NCBI GenBank assembly: GCA_036655775.1
Contig: JAVVPL010000001.1
Coordinates: forward strand, 62,001 to 126,000
Length of the DNA: 64,000 nt
From: JAVVPL01 sp036655775
GTDB taxonomy: Bacteria > Bacteroidota > Bacteroidia > Bacteroidales > P3
Reading direction: 5' to 3'
A model generated the notes under the pieces. It saw nothing but the letters and a program-made list of their open reading frames with translations, had not been told where the DNA came from and ran no database searches. Both the position numbers and the translations under genes were made by a program. Shown here one piece after another: positions 25,856-34,358 of the stretch; within the stretch, counting starts at the first letter, position 1, and the number at the start of each line of letters is the position of its first letter.

Positions 25856-26791
25856 TTAGTTTCCCGTATGTGCTAAATATTTGAATCCTTTTCCCATAAT
25901 TTCACTACTCTCAATTACATTTACAAAAGCATTCGGATCTACTTGCGCTAAACCATTTTTAAGTTCCACAAATTCACGGCGAGTTACCGTTGTATAAATT
26001 ACCGTACGTTCCATCCCTTGATAAATACCTATTCCTTGAAAACAAGTACCCCCTCTGTTGATATCATTAACAATTAAATTGCGTACTGCATCGTAATGAT
26101 CCGTAACAATAAATACCGTTTTATACACTTTAACCCCATCCACCACAATATCTATAATTTTACTTTCAATAACAATGAGCACAATGGAATAAATAGGTAA
26201 ACGCACTTGTCCAAAAGCAAATAAGGTAGTTAAGGTAATGGTTGAATCGACAATCAATACCAAAGTTCCTAAGGAAATATGCGTATATTTATTTAATATC
26301 ATTGAAATAATATCCGAACCTCCAGAAGTTGCTCCCGACTTAAATATTAAGCCTATGGCCAAACCATAGATAAGTCCTGCCACTAATGTATTTAGAAAAT
26401 AATCTGGAATAAAATTCAAAGCTCCAGGTGCTGGATTGGCCACAAAACCATCATTGATAATTGGCGCATATCCCCAAGTGGTTTCCAATAAAAAAACAAA
26501 ACCTAAGATAGCAAACGTAGACACAATTGTTTTGACCCCAAATTTAGGCCCCAAAACCCACGTACCTAATATAAGCAAAGGAATATCCATACAAAAAGCA
26601 TAATAACTTATTTTCCATGGCCACAAACTATTAAAAACATTGGCCAAACCATAAGTTCCTCCTGGAGCCAAACGATAAGGATTTACAAACATAACATCTC
26701 CTATGGCAAACAAAAGACTTCCTATAAGGATATAGGTGTATGCCAATATCCATTTTTTGGATAAGAATTTTTCATTGGTACTAATACTCAT
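25856..26791 (-). CDS. YitT family membrane protein (DUF161/DUF2179)
   Basis: A 311-residue protein with about five to six membrane helices in the first 210 residues, including the GSGGSD-like stretch FKSGATSGGSDIIS. A soluble DUF2179 domain follows (about 225-311; GGTCFQGIGIYQGMERTVIYTTVTR). The family is widespread and its transported substrate, if any, is not established. It lies between tsf and the Haem_bd gene, in its own unit after the tsf terminator. Confidence 0.88.
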   Translation of the reverse strand: MSISTNEKFLSKKWILAYTYILIGSLLFAIGDVMFVNPYRLAPGGTYGLANVFNSLWPWKISYYAFCMDIPLLILGTWVLGPKFGVKTIVSTFAILGFVFLLETTWGYAPIINDGFVANPAPGALNFIPDYFLNTLVAGLIYGLAIGLIFKSGATSGGSDIISMILNKYTHISLGTLVLIVDSTITLTTLFAFGQVRLPIYSIVLIVIESKIIDIVVDGVKVYKTVFIVTDHYDAVRNLIVNDINRGGTCFQGIGIYQGMERTVIYTTVTRREFVELKNGLAQVDPNAFVNVIESSEIMGKGFKYLAHTGN

Positions 26792-26841
26792 AGCAATTTG
26801 ATTTTAGAAATTTGTGTTTATATTGATTGGATGCAAAAAAT

Positions 26842-26878
26842 AAAAAAAAAACCGAAGCTACACACCTCGGTTTTTTTA
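26842..26878 (-). terminator. Intrinsic terminator downstream of tsf
   Basis: Minus strand stem AAAAAAACCGA / TCGGTTTTTTT with a loop of about 15 bases, 17 bp past the tsf stop. It closes the rplM-rpsI-rpsB-tsf operon. Confidence 0.9.
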
Positions 26879-26894
26879 TACGTTTGTGTGTGGT

Positions 26895-27722
26895 TTAGGC
26901 ACCTAACATTAAACGACGAAAAGCAATTACTTTTGCGCCTTCTCCATGATTAGTTATATATTGACCCACACTAAGTTTACCATCTTTAATATATTCTTGA
27001 TGTAAGAGTGTATTGTCTTTGAAAAATTTATTTAATTTTCCTTGTGCAATTTTTTCAACCATATTTTCTGGTTTACCTTCTTGACGAATGATTTCACGAG
27101 CAAGCGTTAATTCATGCTCTATTACTTCTTTTGCAACTGAATTTTCATCAATTGACACAGGCGACATGGCTGCAATTTGCATGGCTACATTAGCACCTAC
27201 TTCATCGGAAGTAACTTTATCGAAAGCTACAATAGAAGCTAAACGATTTCCATTATGATTATATGCAAATACTTTGGGTCCTTCAATAAATTCAAAATGA
27301 GTCAACTCAATTTTTTCGCCAATTTTACCGACTAAATCCGTAATGCGTTCACCAAGTGAACGACCCTCAACATCCATGGCCAAAACTGCCTCCATACTTT
27401 TGATCATGTTTTTAGTCGCCAAATCGGATGCCGTTTTACAAAAATTGACAAATTCTTCGTTTTTAGCTACAAAATCCGTTTCACTACTAATCATAAGAAC
27501 CGATGCGTATTTGCCATCAGCCGAAGTTTGTGCAATTACCATTCCTTCATTCGCATCTCGATCGGCACGTTTAGCCGCTAATTTTTGACCTTTTTTACGA
27601 AGAAAATCAATGGCTTTATCAAAATCCCCACCATTTTCAACGAGCGCATTTTTACAATCCATCATACCTGCGCCAGTCATTTGTCTTAATTTATTTACAT
27701 CTGAAGCTGTTATGTTTGCCAT
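26895..27722 (-). CDS. tsf: Elongation factor Ts
   Basis: Nucleotide exchange factor for EF-Tu. The 275-residue protein has the N-terminal UBA-like domain with LRQMTGAGMMDCKNAL, the TDFVAKNEEF motif that contacts EF-Tu (near residues 80-90), and the two core subdomains. It is the last gene of the rplM-rpsI-rpsB-tsf operon, 32 bp after rpsB, and is followed by a terminator. The rpsB-tsf order is conserved across bacteria. Confidence 0.97.
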   Translation of the reverse strand: MANITASDVNKLRQMTGAGMMDCKNALVENGGDFDKAIDFLRKKGQKLAAKRADRDANEGMVIAQTSADGKYASVLMISSETDFVAKNEEFVNFCKTASDLATKNMIKSMEAVLAMDVEGRSLGERITDLVGKIGEKIELTHFEFIEGPKVFAYNHNGNRLASIVAFDKVTSDEVGANVAMQIAAMSPVSIDENSVAKEVIEHELTLAREIIRQEGKPENMVEKIAQGKLNKFFKDNTLLHQEYIKDGKLSVGQYITNHGEGAKVIAFRRLMLGA

Positions 27723-27754
27723 CTTAATATTTATTTTAAAATCGTGTGTTTTTA

Positions 27755-28666
27755 TTATTTCTTAATTACTTTTTTACCTACTGCAGGAGCTACGGCTTTA
27801 CGTGGACGTCTTTCTTTTTTGCCTTCATCCCCTTCAATTGCTGCATCTTTCACTTTTTTAGGAGCTACTTTTGTTTTTTCAATACCGTCAGCATCCACTT
27901 CTTCCAATTCATCTATTTCTATAGCATTTGCTTCCGCTTCATTGGCTTCAGCTTCTTCTTCACGTTGATCTTTATCTAATTTGCGTTCGGCCAAACCTTC
28001 TTCTATGGCAGCCGTCATTTGGTCAACAATGATAGCAATTGATTTTGACGCATCGTCATTTGCAGGAATAGGAAAGTCGATTAATTCGGGATTTGTATTG
28101 GTATCAACCATAGCAAAGGTTGGAATATTTAAACGACGTGCTTCGGATACTGCAATATGTTCTTTGTTGATATCCACAATAAAAATAGCAGAAGGAAGAC
28201 GAGATAAATCGGCAATAGAACCTAAGTTTTTTTCCAATTTTTCTTTTTCACGAGAAATTTGAAGACGCTCACGTTTAGAAATGGCATCAAATTGTTTGTC
28301 GTGCATAAGTTTATCAATTGAACTCATTTTTTTAACCGCTTTGCGAATAGTAGCAAAGTTGGTCAACATTCCACCAGGCCAACGTTCGGTAACATAAGGC
28401 ATACCTACTTTAGATACATAATCAGCTACAATTGCTCTCGCTTGTTTTTTGGTAGCCACAAATAAAATTTTGCGACCCGATTTTGCAATTTGTTTCAAAG
28501 CATTTGCGGCTTCGTCCATTTTAGCAACCGTTTTGTAAAGGTCGATAATATGAATACCATTTTTTTCCATGAAAATGTAAGGAGCCATTTTAGGATTCCA
28601 TTTTCTTTTGAGGTGACCAAAATGTACACCTGCTTCTAAAAGTTGATCAAAATTAACTTTTGCCAT
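27755..28666 (-). CDS. rpsB: 30S ribosomal protein S2, with long charged C-terminal tail
   Basis: Residues 1 to about 230 are a standard S2, with the N-terminal LLEAGVHFGH and the NPKMAPYIF motif. It then continues for about 70 residues with an acidic segment (KDQREEEAEANEAEANAIEI) followed by a basic Lys/Pro/Ala tail. Bacteroidetes S2 proteins often carry such a tail, and no function is known to me. The gene is preceded by a 147-bp spacer with a strong RNA structure (28705-28761). Confidence 0.96.
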   Translation of the reverse strand: MAKVNFDQLLEAGVHFGHLKRKWNPKMAPYIFMEKNGIHIIDLYKTVAKMDEAANALKQIAKSGRKILFVATKKQARAIVADYVSKVGMPYVTERWPGGMLTNFATIRKAVKKMSSIDKLMHDKQFDAISKRERLQISREKEKLEKNLGSIADLSRLPSAIFIVDINKEHIAVSEARRLNIPTFAMVDTNTNPELIDFPIPANDDASKSIAIIVDQMTAAIEEGLAERKLDKDQREEEAEANEAEANAIEIDELEEVDADGIEKTKVAPKKVKDAAIEGDEGKKERRPRKAVAPAVGKKVIKK

Positions 28667-28704
28667 TTTTTGTTTTTTTTAAATTGTTTACATTCGCTAA
28701 TATC

Positions 28705-28761
28705 AATTGCGAAGTAGCTCTAGATATGAAAATGCTTTCAGTGTCTGAGGTCTCCGCAATT
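28705..28761 (-). ncRNA. Structured RNA element between rpsI and rpsB (candidate S2 leader)
   Basis: The 57-base minus-strand segment folds into one long stem with three tiers. The outer 10-bp stem is AATTGCGGAG / CTTCGCAATT. Then CTCAGA pairs with TCT-A-GAG around one bulge. The tip is TGAAA-GCAT-TTTCA. It lies 39 bases before the rpsB ATG in the otherwise tightly packed operon. Ribosomal-protein leaders that bind S2 are known in other phyla, so autoregulation is the natural hypothesis. A palindrome at 28784-28807 lies upstream of it. Confidence 0.55.
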
Positions 28762-28783
28762 TGGATACTAAACAAGTTTTGTT

Positions 28784-28807
28784 TATTTTGAGAGTACTCC
28801 CAAAATA
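28784..28807. repeat. Palindrome just after rpsI
   Basis: Near-perfect 24-base palindrome TATTTTGAGAGTACTCCCAAAATA (one G-T pair in RNA), seven bases past the rpsI stop. It may protect the rpsI 3' end, partly terminate the transcript, or form part of the rpsB leader. Confidence 0.5.
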
Positions 28808-28813
28808 TATTGT

Positions 28814-29200
28814 CTAACGTTTACTAAATTGGAAACGTTTACGTGCTTTTGGACGACCTGGTTTTTTACGTTCAACCATACGTGGATCACGGGTAAGAAG
28901 GCCTTTTACTTTCAATGCAGGACGATGCGTAGGATCGAGTTCGATCATTGCACGAGCAATACCTAAACGCAAAGCCTCAGCTTGTCCTTTGATACCACCT
29001 CCATCAAGATTTGCTTTCACATCGAATTGCCCTTGAAGACCAATTATTTCAAATGCTTGTTGTACGACGTATTGGAGCATGGGTGTAGGGAAGTATTCTT
29101 TGTAATCTCTTCCGTTTACAGTGATATTTCCATTACCTGCACTTATGTATACACGGGCAACAGCGGTTTTTCTTCTACCTAAGGTGTTTATAACTTCCAT
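28814..29200 (-). CDS. rpsI: 30S ribosomal protein S9
   Basis: A 128-residue S9 with the N-terminal LGRRKTAVARVY motif, the GGGIKGQAEALRLGIARA segment and the basic C-terminal RKRFQFSKR tail that reaches the P-site tRNA. It follows rplM by three bases, the universal L13-S9 pair, and is followed by the structured spacer before rpsB. Confidence 0.98.
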   Translation of the reverse strand: MEVINTLGRRKTAVARVYISAGNGNITVNGRDYKEYFPTPMLQYVVQQAFEIIGLQGQFDVKANLDGGGIKGQAEALRLGIARAMIELDPTHRPALKVKGLLTRDPRMVERKKPGRPKARKRFQFSKR

Positions 29201-29203
29201 TTT

Positions 29204-29659
29204 TTATTTTAATTCTTTAACATTAACATTGGTTGGATTTTGCGCTGCATGAGGATGTTCTGTTCCAGCATATACATGCAAATTGCGAAACAAAGCGTCT
29301 CCAAGACGATTTTTAGGCAACATCCCTTTTACTGCATGTTCTATCACAAAATTAGGTTTGCGAATAAACATCTCTCTAGGAGTTGCGAAACGTTGTCCGC
29401 CAGGATAACCCGTATGACGAACATACTCTTTATCTGTGGTTTTGTTTCCTGTGAAACGCACTTTTTCGGCATTAATCACAACCACATAATCTCCACAATC
29501 TACGTGAGGTGTAAAGTTGGTTTTATACTTTCCTCTAAGTAAATTAGCAACTTCGGATGCTAAACGACCAAGATTTTGATTCTCTGCATCTACCAACACC
29601 CAATTTTTAGTGGCTGTCTCTTTGTTGGCGGATACGGTTTTGTAGCTTAAGGTATTCAT
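29204..29659 (-). CDS. rplM: 50S ribosomal protein L13
   Basis: A 151-residue L13, first gene of the rplM-rpsI-rpsB-tsf operon. The WVLVDAENQNLGRLASEVA motif and the YVRHTGYPGG and MLPKNRLGDALFRNLHVYAG segments are intact. A strong promoter lies at 29714-29745, giving a leader of about 50 bases. Confidence 0.98.
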   Translation of the reverse strand: MNTLSYKTVSANKETATKNWVLVDAENQNLGRLASEVANLLRGKYKTNFTPHVDCGDYVVVINAEKVRFTGNKTTDKEYVRHTGYPGGQRFATPREMFIRKPNFVIEHAVKGMLPKNRLGDALFRNLHVYAGTEHPHAAQNPTNVNVKELK

Positions 29660-29713
29660 TTTTAATAAAATTTTTCTGTACTATATTCCCACTTCGCTTC
29701 GGAAAATGGAGTG

Positions 29714-29745
29714 CAAAATTACAATTTATTTTTTTTATTAACAAA
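29714..29745 (-). promoter_or_regulatory. Promoter of the rplM-rpsI-rpsB-tsf operon
   Basis: Minus strand TTTG (29745-29742), 20 bp of almost pure A/T, then TAATTTTG (29721-29714) followed by C. This is the best promoter match in the window, as expected for a ribosomal protein operon. Confidence 0.8.
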
Positions 29746-29817
29746 TTTATAATGAAATATTTTGTTATTTCCTGTAAAACGCTTGTGTTTAAGGGCTTAT
29801 TTATTGGGGTATCAAAA

Positions 29818-31533
29818 CTAGTTTTCAACAGTTTTGTCATTCATTTTTTGTATCAAGAATGTGGAGCGTGTGACCGCTTCTTCTAAATCTGGGAAAATAT
29901 TTGTAGCCCCTATATGTTTATATAAAATATGTGATTTTAAATCTTCCATCACATTGGTATTGACTCTTGCTAAAATTGTAATCACTTTTTCATTTTGACA
30001 TTTTTTGAAAAAACTATACATATTTTGTAAACCTGTGGCATCCATAAAAGGGACTAAAGCCATATCTATAATACGAACTTTGGGCGCTTTACGAACCAAT
30101 TTATGCGCTTCTTCAAATTTATTGGCCACTCCAAAAAAGAAAGGTCCATTAATTCTAAATATTTCTACGCCATTTGGTAAGGTACTATTATCGTGAAGGT
30201 CTCCATCTTCGGTCAAGGTGGTATTCGTAAATATTTGAACTTCGGAAGTCTTTGAAATTCGACGTACAAACAAAAATAAAGCAAGCACAAGTCCTACTTC
30301 TATGGCCAAAGTAATATCAAATATAACGGTCAACAAAAAAGTGGCCAACAGCACTACTACTTCTGAACGCGAATTTCTAAACAGTCCACGAAATGAACGC
30401 CATTCACTCATGTTATACGATACCACAACCAATATTCCTGCCAAGCAAGGCATCGGTATCATTTTGGCATATTGCCCAAAAGCTAATAAGAGAATAAGAA
30501 GTGTTACCGCATGAACCATTCCTGCCACAGGGGTACGTCCTCCATTTTTAATATTGGTCATCGACCGTGCAACAGCTCCTGCTGCAGGCATACCTCCAAA
30601 AAGTCCACATCCTATATTGGCAAAGCCTTCGGCAATAAGTTCTGTATTTGAACGGTGCTTTCCTCCTATCACTCCATCGGTAACCATGGCCGAAAGTAAT
30701 GATTCTATGGCACAAAGCATAGCCACCGTAAAAGCTATGGGCAAAAGATCTCGAATTGCATCATACGTGGCCGAGGGGAATTTAGGAGAAGACATTTGTA
30801 ATTCAATCTCTCCAAAACGAGAGCCTATGGTTTCGACTGGCAAATTGAATATTTGCACCGCTACGGTAGTTAAAATAATGGCAATTAAAGCCGCAGGGAT
30901 CGTTCTATTGATTCGTGTCCATAAAAAGCTTAGTATAACCGTAGCTAAAGCTATACCCGTAGCATAAAAATTGATACTCTCAAAGTGCATAAAATAACTA
31001 TACCATTTTTCATGAAAAGTAAGAGGCACATTTCCCATATCCAATCCAAAAAAATCTTTGATCTGTGTGGAGAAGATAACTACTGCCATCCCACTAGTAA
31101 AACCAACCACCACAGGATAAGGCATAAATTTAATAACATCGCCAAGTTTTAGTAGACCCATAAAAATGAGCATAATTCCCGCCAATATAGTTACAATCAC
31201 AAGGCCACTCATACCGTAGGAGGCAACTACCCCCGATACTACCAATATAAAAGAACCCGCAGGTCCACCTATCTGCACTCTACTTCCACCCAAAAAAGCA
31301 ATTAAAAAACCACCAACTATGGCTGTGATTAAACCTACTTCAGGAGTAACGCCAGAGGCAATACCAAAAGCAATAGACATCGGAAGGGCCACCACACACA
31401 TAATAACACCTGCAAGCAAATCTTTTACAAACAGCTTTTTATTATAGGTTTTAATGGTCGTGAAAAATTTAGGATAAAAAATTTCCTCCGAAAAAATAGA
31501 AGACAGAAATGAAGGAAGTACGGGACGTTGCAT
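29818..31533 (-). CDS. SulP-family inorganic anion transporter with STAS domain
   Basis: A 571-residue inner-membrane transporter with about 10-12 helices, the SulP hallmark GLITAIVGG / GSRVQIGGPAGSFI region, and a C-terminal cytoplasmic STAS domain (about 430-550). Members carry sulfate, bicarbonate or dicarboxylates; the substrate cannot be called. The ATG at 31533 (MQRPVLPSF) is chosen because a -7 promoter box at 31550-31557 lies just upstream. A longer frame to 31602 would run through that promoter. It is divergent from the GldA-like gene. Confidence 0.88.
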   Translation of the reverse strand: MQRPVLPSFLSSIFSEEIFYPKFFTTIKTYNKKLFVKDLLAGVIMCVVALPMSIAFGIASGVTPEVGLITAIVGGFLIAFLGGSRVQIGGPAGSFILVVSGVVASYGMSGLVIVTILAGIMLIFMGLLKLGDVIKFMPYPVVVGFTSGMAVVIFSTQIKDFFGLDMGNVPLTFHEKWYSYFMHFESINFYATGIALATVILSFLWTRINRTIPAALIAIILTTVAVQIFNLPVETIGSRFGEIELQMSSPKFPSATYDAIRDLLPIAFTVAMLCAIESLLSAMVTDGVIGGKHRSNTELIAEGFANIGCGLFGGMPAAGAVARSMTNIKNGGRTPVAGMVHAVTLLILLLAFGQYAKMIPMPCLAGILVVVSYNMSEWRSFRGLFRNSRSEVVVLLATFLLTVIFDITLAIEVGLVLALFLFVRRISKTSEVQIFTNTTLTEDGDLHDNSTLPNGVEIFRINGPFFFGVANKFEEAHKLVRKAPKVRIIDMALVPFMDATGLQNMYSFFKKCQNEKVITILARVNTNVMEDLKSHILYKHIGATNIFPDLEEAVTRSTFLIQKMNDKTVEN

Positions 31534-31549
31534 TTGTATGTTTTTTTTG

Positions 31550-31557
31550 CAAAAGTA
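31550..31557 (-). promoter_or_regulatory. -7 element upstream of the SulP gene
   Basis: Minus strand TACTTTTG followed by C, exact consensus, 16 bp before the chosen ATG at 31533. It supports the shorter start. Confidence 0.6.
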
Positions 31558-31591
31558 CGTAAAAATAACAAATATATTCCCGAATATTGTG

Positions 31592-31599
31592 TAATTTTG
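31592..31599 (+). promoter_or_regulatory. -7 element upstream of the GldA-like gene
   Basis: TAATTTTG followed by C, exact consensus, 20 bp before the ATG at 31620. It faces away from the SulP promoter, 34 bp apart. Confidence 0.6.
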
Positions 31600-31619
31600 C
31601 ATTTTAATATGTAATTTAT

Positions 31620-32318
31620 ATGTCTATTCAAGTACGTTCTCTCAGTAAATTTTATGGATCGCAAAAAGCACTTGATGAAGTGTCTTTGGATATTTCCGAA
31701 GGAGAAATTGTAGGCTTATTGGGCCCCAATGGAGCGGGAAAATCTACTTTGATGAAAATCCTTACTGGCTACATATCGCCCTCTTTAGGAAGTGCAAAAG
31801 TATGCAATTTTGAGGTGGAGACCCAGTCGTTAGAAGTTCGCAAACGTGTGGGATACTTACAAGAACACAATCCTCTTTATTTGGAAATGTACGTACGAGA
31901 ATATTTAGAATATGTGGCAGGACTCTATACAAACATAGAAAATATTTCCACCGCGGTTGCCGCTGTAATTGAACAAGTTGATTTAGGCAAAGAAGCACAT
32001 AAAAAAATAGGTGCATTATCTAAGGGATTTCGTCAAAGAGTAGGCCTAGCACAAGCCCTTATCCATAATCCAGCCGTGTTGATTTTGGACGAACCAACTT
32101 CTGGTTTAGACCCCAATCAATTGGAAGATGTACGTGACCTTATTCGTGAAATTAGTAAGAATAAAACTATTCTTTTTTCCACACATATCATGCAAGAAGT
32201 GGAAGCACTTTGTAGCAGAGCACTTATTTTGAACCAAGGAAAATTAGTGGCTAATTTGGCTGCAGATGAACTAGAGGCCAAACATGTTTCTGCCATTTTC
32301 CATACACTCACCACATAG
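31620..32318 (+). CDS. ABC transporter ATP-binding protein, GldA-like but short
   Basis: A 232-residue ABC ATPase with Walker A GPNGAGKST (35-43), signature LSKGFRQRVGLAQAL, Walker B LILDEPTSGLDP and the switch His in STHIMQEVEAL. The sequence resembles GldA, the ATPase of a Bacteroidetes gliding/T9SS-associated exporter and of its non-gliding relatives. It lacks the roughly 60-70-residue C-terminal extension I expect in GldA-type proteins (about 300 residues). No permease (GldF/GldG-like) is adjacent. It is followed after two bases by the DUF4271 gene. Confidence 0.82.
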   Translation: MSIQVRSLSKFYGSQKALDEVSLDISEGEIVGLLGPNGAGKSTLMKILTGYISPSLGSAKVCNFEVETQSLEVRKRVGYLQEHNPLYLEMYVREYLEYVAGLYTNIENISTAVAAVIEQVDLGKEAHKKIGALSKGFRQRVGLAQALIHNPAVLILDEPTSGLDPNQLEDVRDLIREISKNKTILFSTHIMQEVEALCSRALILNQGKLVANLAADELEAKHVSAIFHTLTT

Positions 32319-32320
32319 GC

Positions 32321-33238
32321 ATGATTCAAGAAGAGCTGAAAATAATTCAAGAAGACGTAGTGGTTCACGATACCGTTCGCATAGTTGAACATGCGGCCGA
32401 TATCTATGATATGGCGTATGGATTGTCAAATGCAAACGCTGCACCCTATTTTGAAGTCAGCAATTATAATATTGTCAAATATAATGAATTTACCAAACCT
32501 TCTCTTTTTAAAAATCACACACTTTGTGTACGAGATCAATCTTTAACTCCTCAAAAAAATAAAATACAACAAGATTCGCTCTCTGGTATGTTTTTATTTT
32601 ATGGCTTACTTTTCTTTGCTCTACTTTTTTATAAAAACTCAAATAACCTACGTAATTTGAGTTTATCCTTATTTAATATTCGGCATTTTTTTAGCAAAGG
32701 CAAAGAAAAATTTTGGGTAACTGGAATTACTCAATTTCTCTTTATAGCTTTAATTCTTTGTTTTTATAGTTTACTTGTTTTTCAAGCCCGTTTTTTACCC
32801 ATTTGGGATTCGAGTCTATTGCAATCACCTTCGATATCAAATCCATTGCAACTATTCAAATATTGCCTTTTATTTACTACCGTTTTTCTTTTGATAAAAT
32901 ATGTATTAATTAAAATTATTGCCTTTATTTTTAAAACGAAAGAAGCAAGTACATACTATCTGCAAATGATGTTCAATTATGACTCATTGATAGCCATTAT
33001 TGGATTGCCATTACTATTTTTATCTCTTACGTATGAGTCGCAATTTCAAATTAACTTGATCGCAATCTGTCTTTTTCTTGCTTTATTATCCCTTTGTATG
33101 CGCATTATACGAATGTTTATCGTTAAAGTTGAAAATACAAAATTTTCATACATCCATATTTTTTTGTATCTTTGCGCCCTTGAATTTGTGTTATTTTTAA
33201 GTTCTTGGAAAGCATTTTGGATATTTTTTTCTATATAA
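32321..33238 (+). CDS. DUF4271 family membrane protein
   Basis: A 305-residue protein with a soluble N-terminal part (about 1-85) followed by several membrane helices (near 90-110, 135-155, 185-205, 225-245, 250-270 and 280-300). It matches the DUF4271 pattern, a Bacteroidetes-restricted family regularly found just upstream of uroporphyrinogen-III synthase. No function is known to me. Gene order here (DUF4271, hemD, rnpA, yidD) is the familiar Bacteroidales arrangement. Confidence 0.8.
   Translation: MIQEELKIIQEDVVVHDTVRIVEHAADIYDMAYGLSNANAAPYFEVSNYNIVKYNEFTKPSLFKNHTLCVRDQSLTPQKNKIQQDSLSGMFLFYGLLFFALLFYKNSNNLRNLSLSLFNIRHFFSKGKEKFWVTGITQFLFIALILCFYSLLVFQARFLPIWDSSLLQSPSISNPLQLFKYCLLFTTVFLLIKYVLIKIIAFIFKTKEASTYYLQMMFNYDSLIAIIGLPLLFLSLTYESQFQINLIAICLFLALLSLCMRIIRMFIVKVENTKFSYIHIFLYLCALEFVLFLSSWKAFWIFFSI
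33167..33174 (+). promoter_or_regulatory. Possible internal promoter for hemD-rnpA-yidD
   Basis: TATCTTTG followed by CG, an exact -7 match inside the 3' end of the DUF4271 gene, 79 bp before the hemD-like ATG. It may give rnpA a separate promoter. Confidence 0.4.
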
Positions 33239-33252
33239 AAAAATGGTAATCA

Positions 33253-34347
33253 ATGGGTAAGATCAAAAACGTACTAATATCTCAACCAGCACCAATGGAT
33301 GGGGAGAAATCGCCATATAAATATTTAGCAGAAAAGCATAAGTTAAATTTGGTATTCAAAAAATTTATCAAAATTGAGGGAGTCCCTGTAAAAGAATTTC
33401 GTCAAGAAAGAATAAATTTTTTAGACTATACCGCCGTTATTTTCACCAGCAGAAATGCGGTTGATCATTATTTTAAAATGGCAAAGGAATTGAGAATAAG
33501 CATTCCTATCAGCATGAAATATTTTTGCAGTTCCGAAACCACTGCTTATTATTTGCAAAATTATATTCAATATAGAAAACGAAAAATATTTTTCGGAAAA
33601 CAAACCAGTTCCGATTTAGTGGATGCAATTTTGAAACATAAAGAAGAAAATTTTCTATTACCTTGTTCTGATGTTTGTAGTCCAGAATTACCCAAATTAT
33701 TAAATCAAAATGGAATTCAATACACGCAAGCTATCATTTACCGAACCGTTCCCGATCAAATAGCTTCTGAAATCAATATTAAAGATTTTGATTTATTAGT
33801 GTTTTTTAGTCCTACAGGTATCAAATCATTAAAACAAAATTATCCTCGATTTAAACAACTAAACACATTAATCGCAGCTTATGGCCATACTACATGGAAT
33901 GCAGTAATTGAAAATGGTTTAAATTTAAATATACAAGCTCCCACCCCTGCAGTACCTTCGATGATTCAAGCTTTAGATGATTTTATTACAAGCTATCATC
34001 GCAAACTTAAAAATGCAGTGGCTAAAGGGGTTGAATATAAAGCGCCCATTGTTGACATTGAACTTCTACATAAACAATCTGCCGCAGAATCAGAGCAAGA
34101 AAATAATGGCTTGACTCCTATTTTAAAAAACAAAGAAAGCTCGAATTCAAAAGCAAATGCAAAAAACGCAAGCGAAAAGTCAAACGCCTCTGGACATTTA
34201 AAATTAGACAGTAAGAAAAAAACAACTTCCGTCAAATCCAAAACTAATTTAGCAAGTAAAATTGACAAAGCTACCGCTAAAGCTAAAGCCGATAAAGAGG
34301 CCGCATCAAAAGTTTTGGCTCAAAAAAAAGCTAAGAAAAACAATTAA
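33253..34347 (+). CDS. hemD: Uroporphyrinogen-III synthase (HemD) with long basic tail
   Basis: Residues 1 to about 250 are a HemD domain that cyclises hydroxymethylbilane to uroporphyrinogen III. Visible segments are VLISQPAPMDG at the start, AVIFTSRNAVDHYF (about 61-74) and LLVFFSPTGIKSLKQ. About 110 further residues, rich in Lys, Ala, Ser and Asn (LDSKKKTTSVKSKTNLASK and ATAKAKADKEAASKVLAQKK), form a histone-like, disordered tail not normal for HemD. HemD sequence conservation is low, so the call leans on gene order too: DUF4271 before, rnpA after. Confidence 0.83.
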   Translation: MGKIKNVLISQPAPMDGEKSPYKYLAEKHKLNLVFKKFIKIEGVPVKEFRQERINFLDYTAVIFTSRNAVDHYFKMAKELRISIPISMKYFCSSETTAYYLQNYIQYRKRKIFFGKQTSSDLVDAILKHKEENFLLPCSDVCSPELPKLLNQNGIQYTQAIIYRTVPDQIASEINIKDFDLLVFFSPTGIKSLKQNYPRFKQLNTLIAAYGHTTWNAVIENGLNLNIQAPTPAVPSMIQALDDFITSYHRKLKNAVAKGVEYKAPIVDIELLHKQSAAESEQENNGLTPILKNKESSNSKANAKNASEKSNASGHLKLDSKKKTTSVKSKTNLASKIDKATAKAKADKEAASKVLAQKKAKKNN

Positions 34348-34358
34348 ATTTTGCTGAT

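Noticed and set aside
27744..27979. Plus-strand open frames opposite the rpsB tail
   Set aside because: Low-complexity Ser/Ala/Phe products that mirror the charged rpsB tail; no start context or promoter.
29814..29825. AAAACTAGTTTT palindrome at the SulP stop as a terminator
   Set aside because: No loop, no G/C content and no T-tract; too weak to support.
31534..31602. Longer N-terminus for the SulP transporter
   Set aside because: The added segment runs through an exact -7 promoter box.
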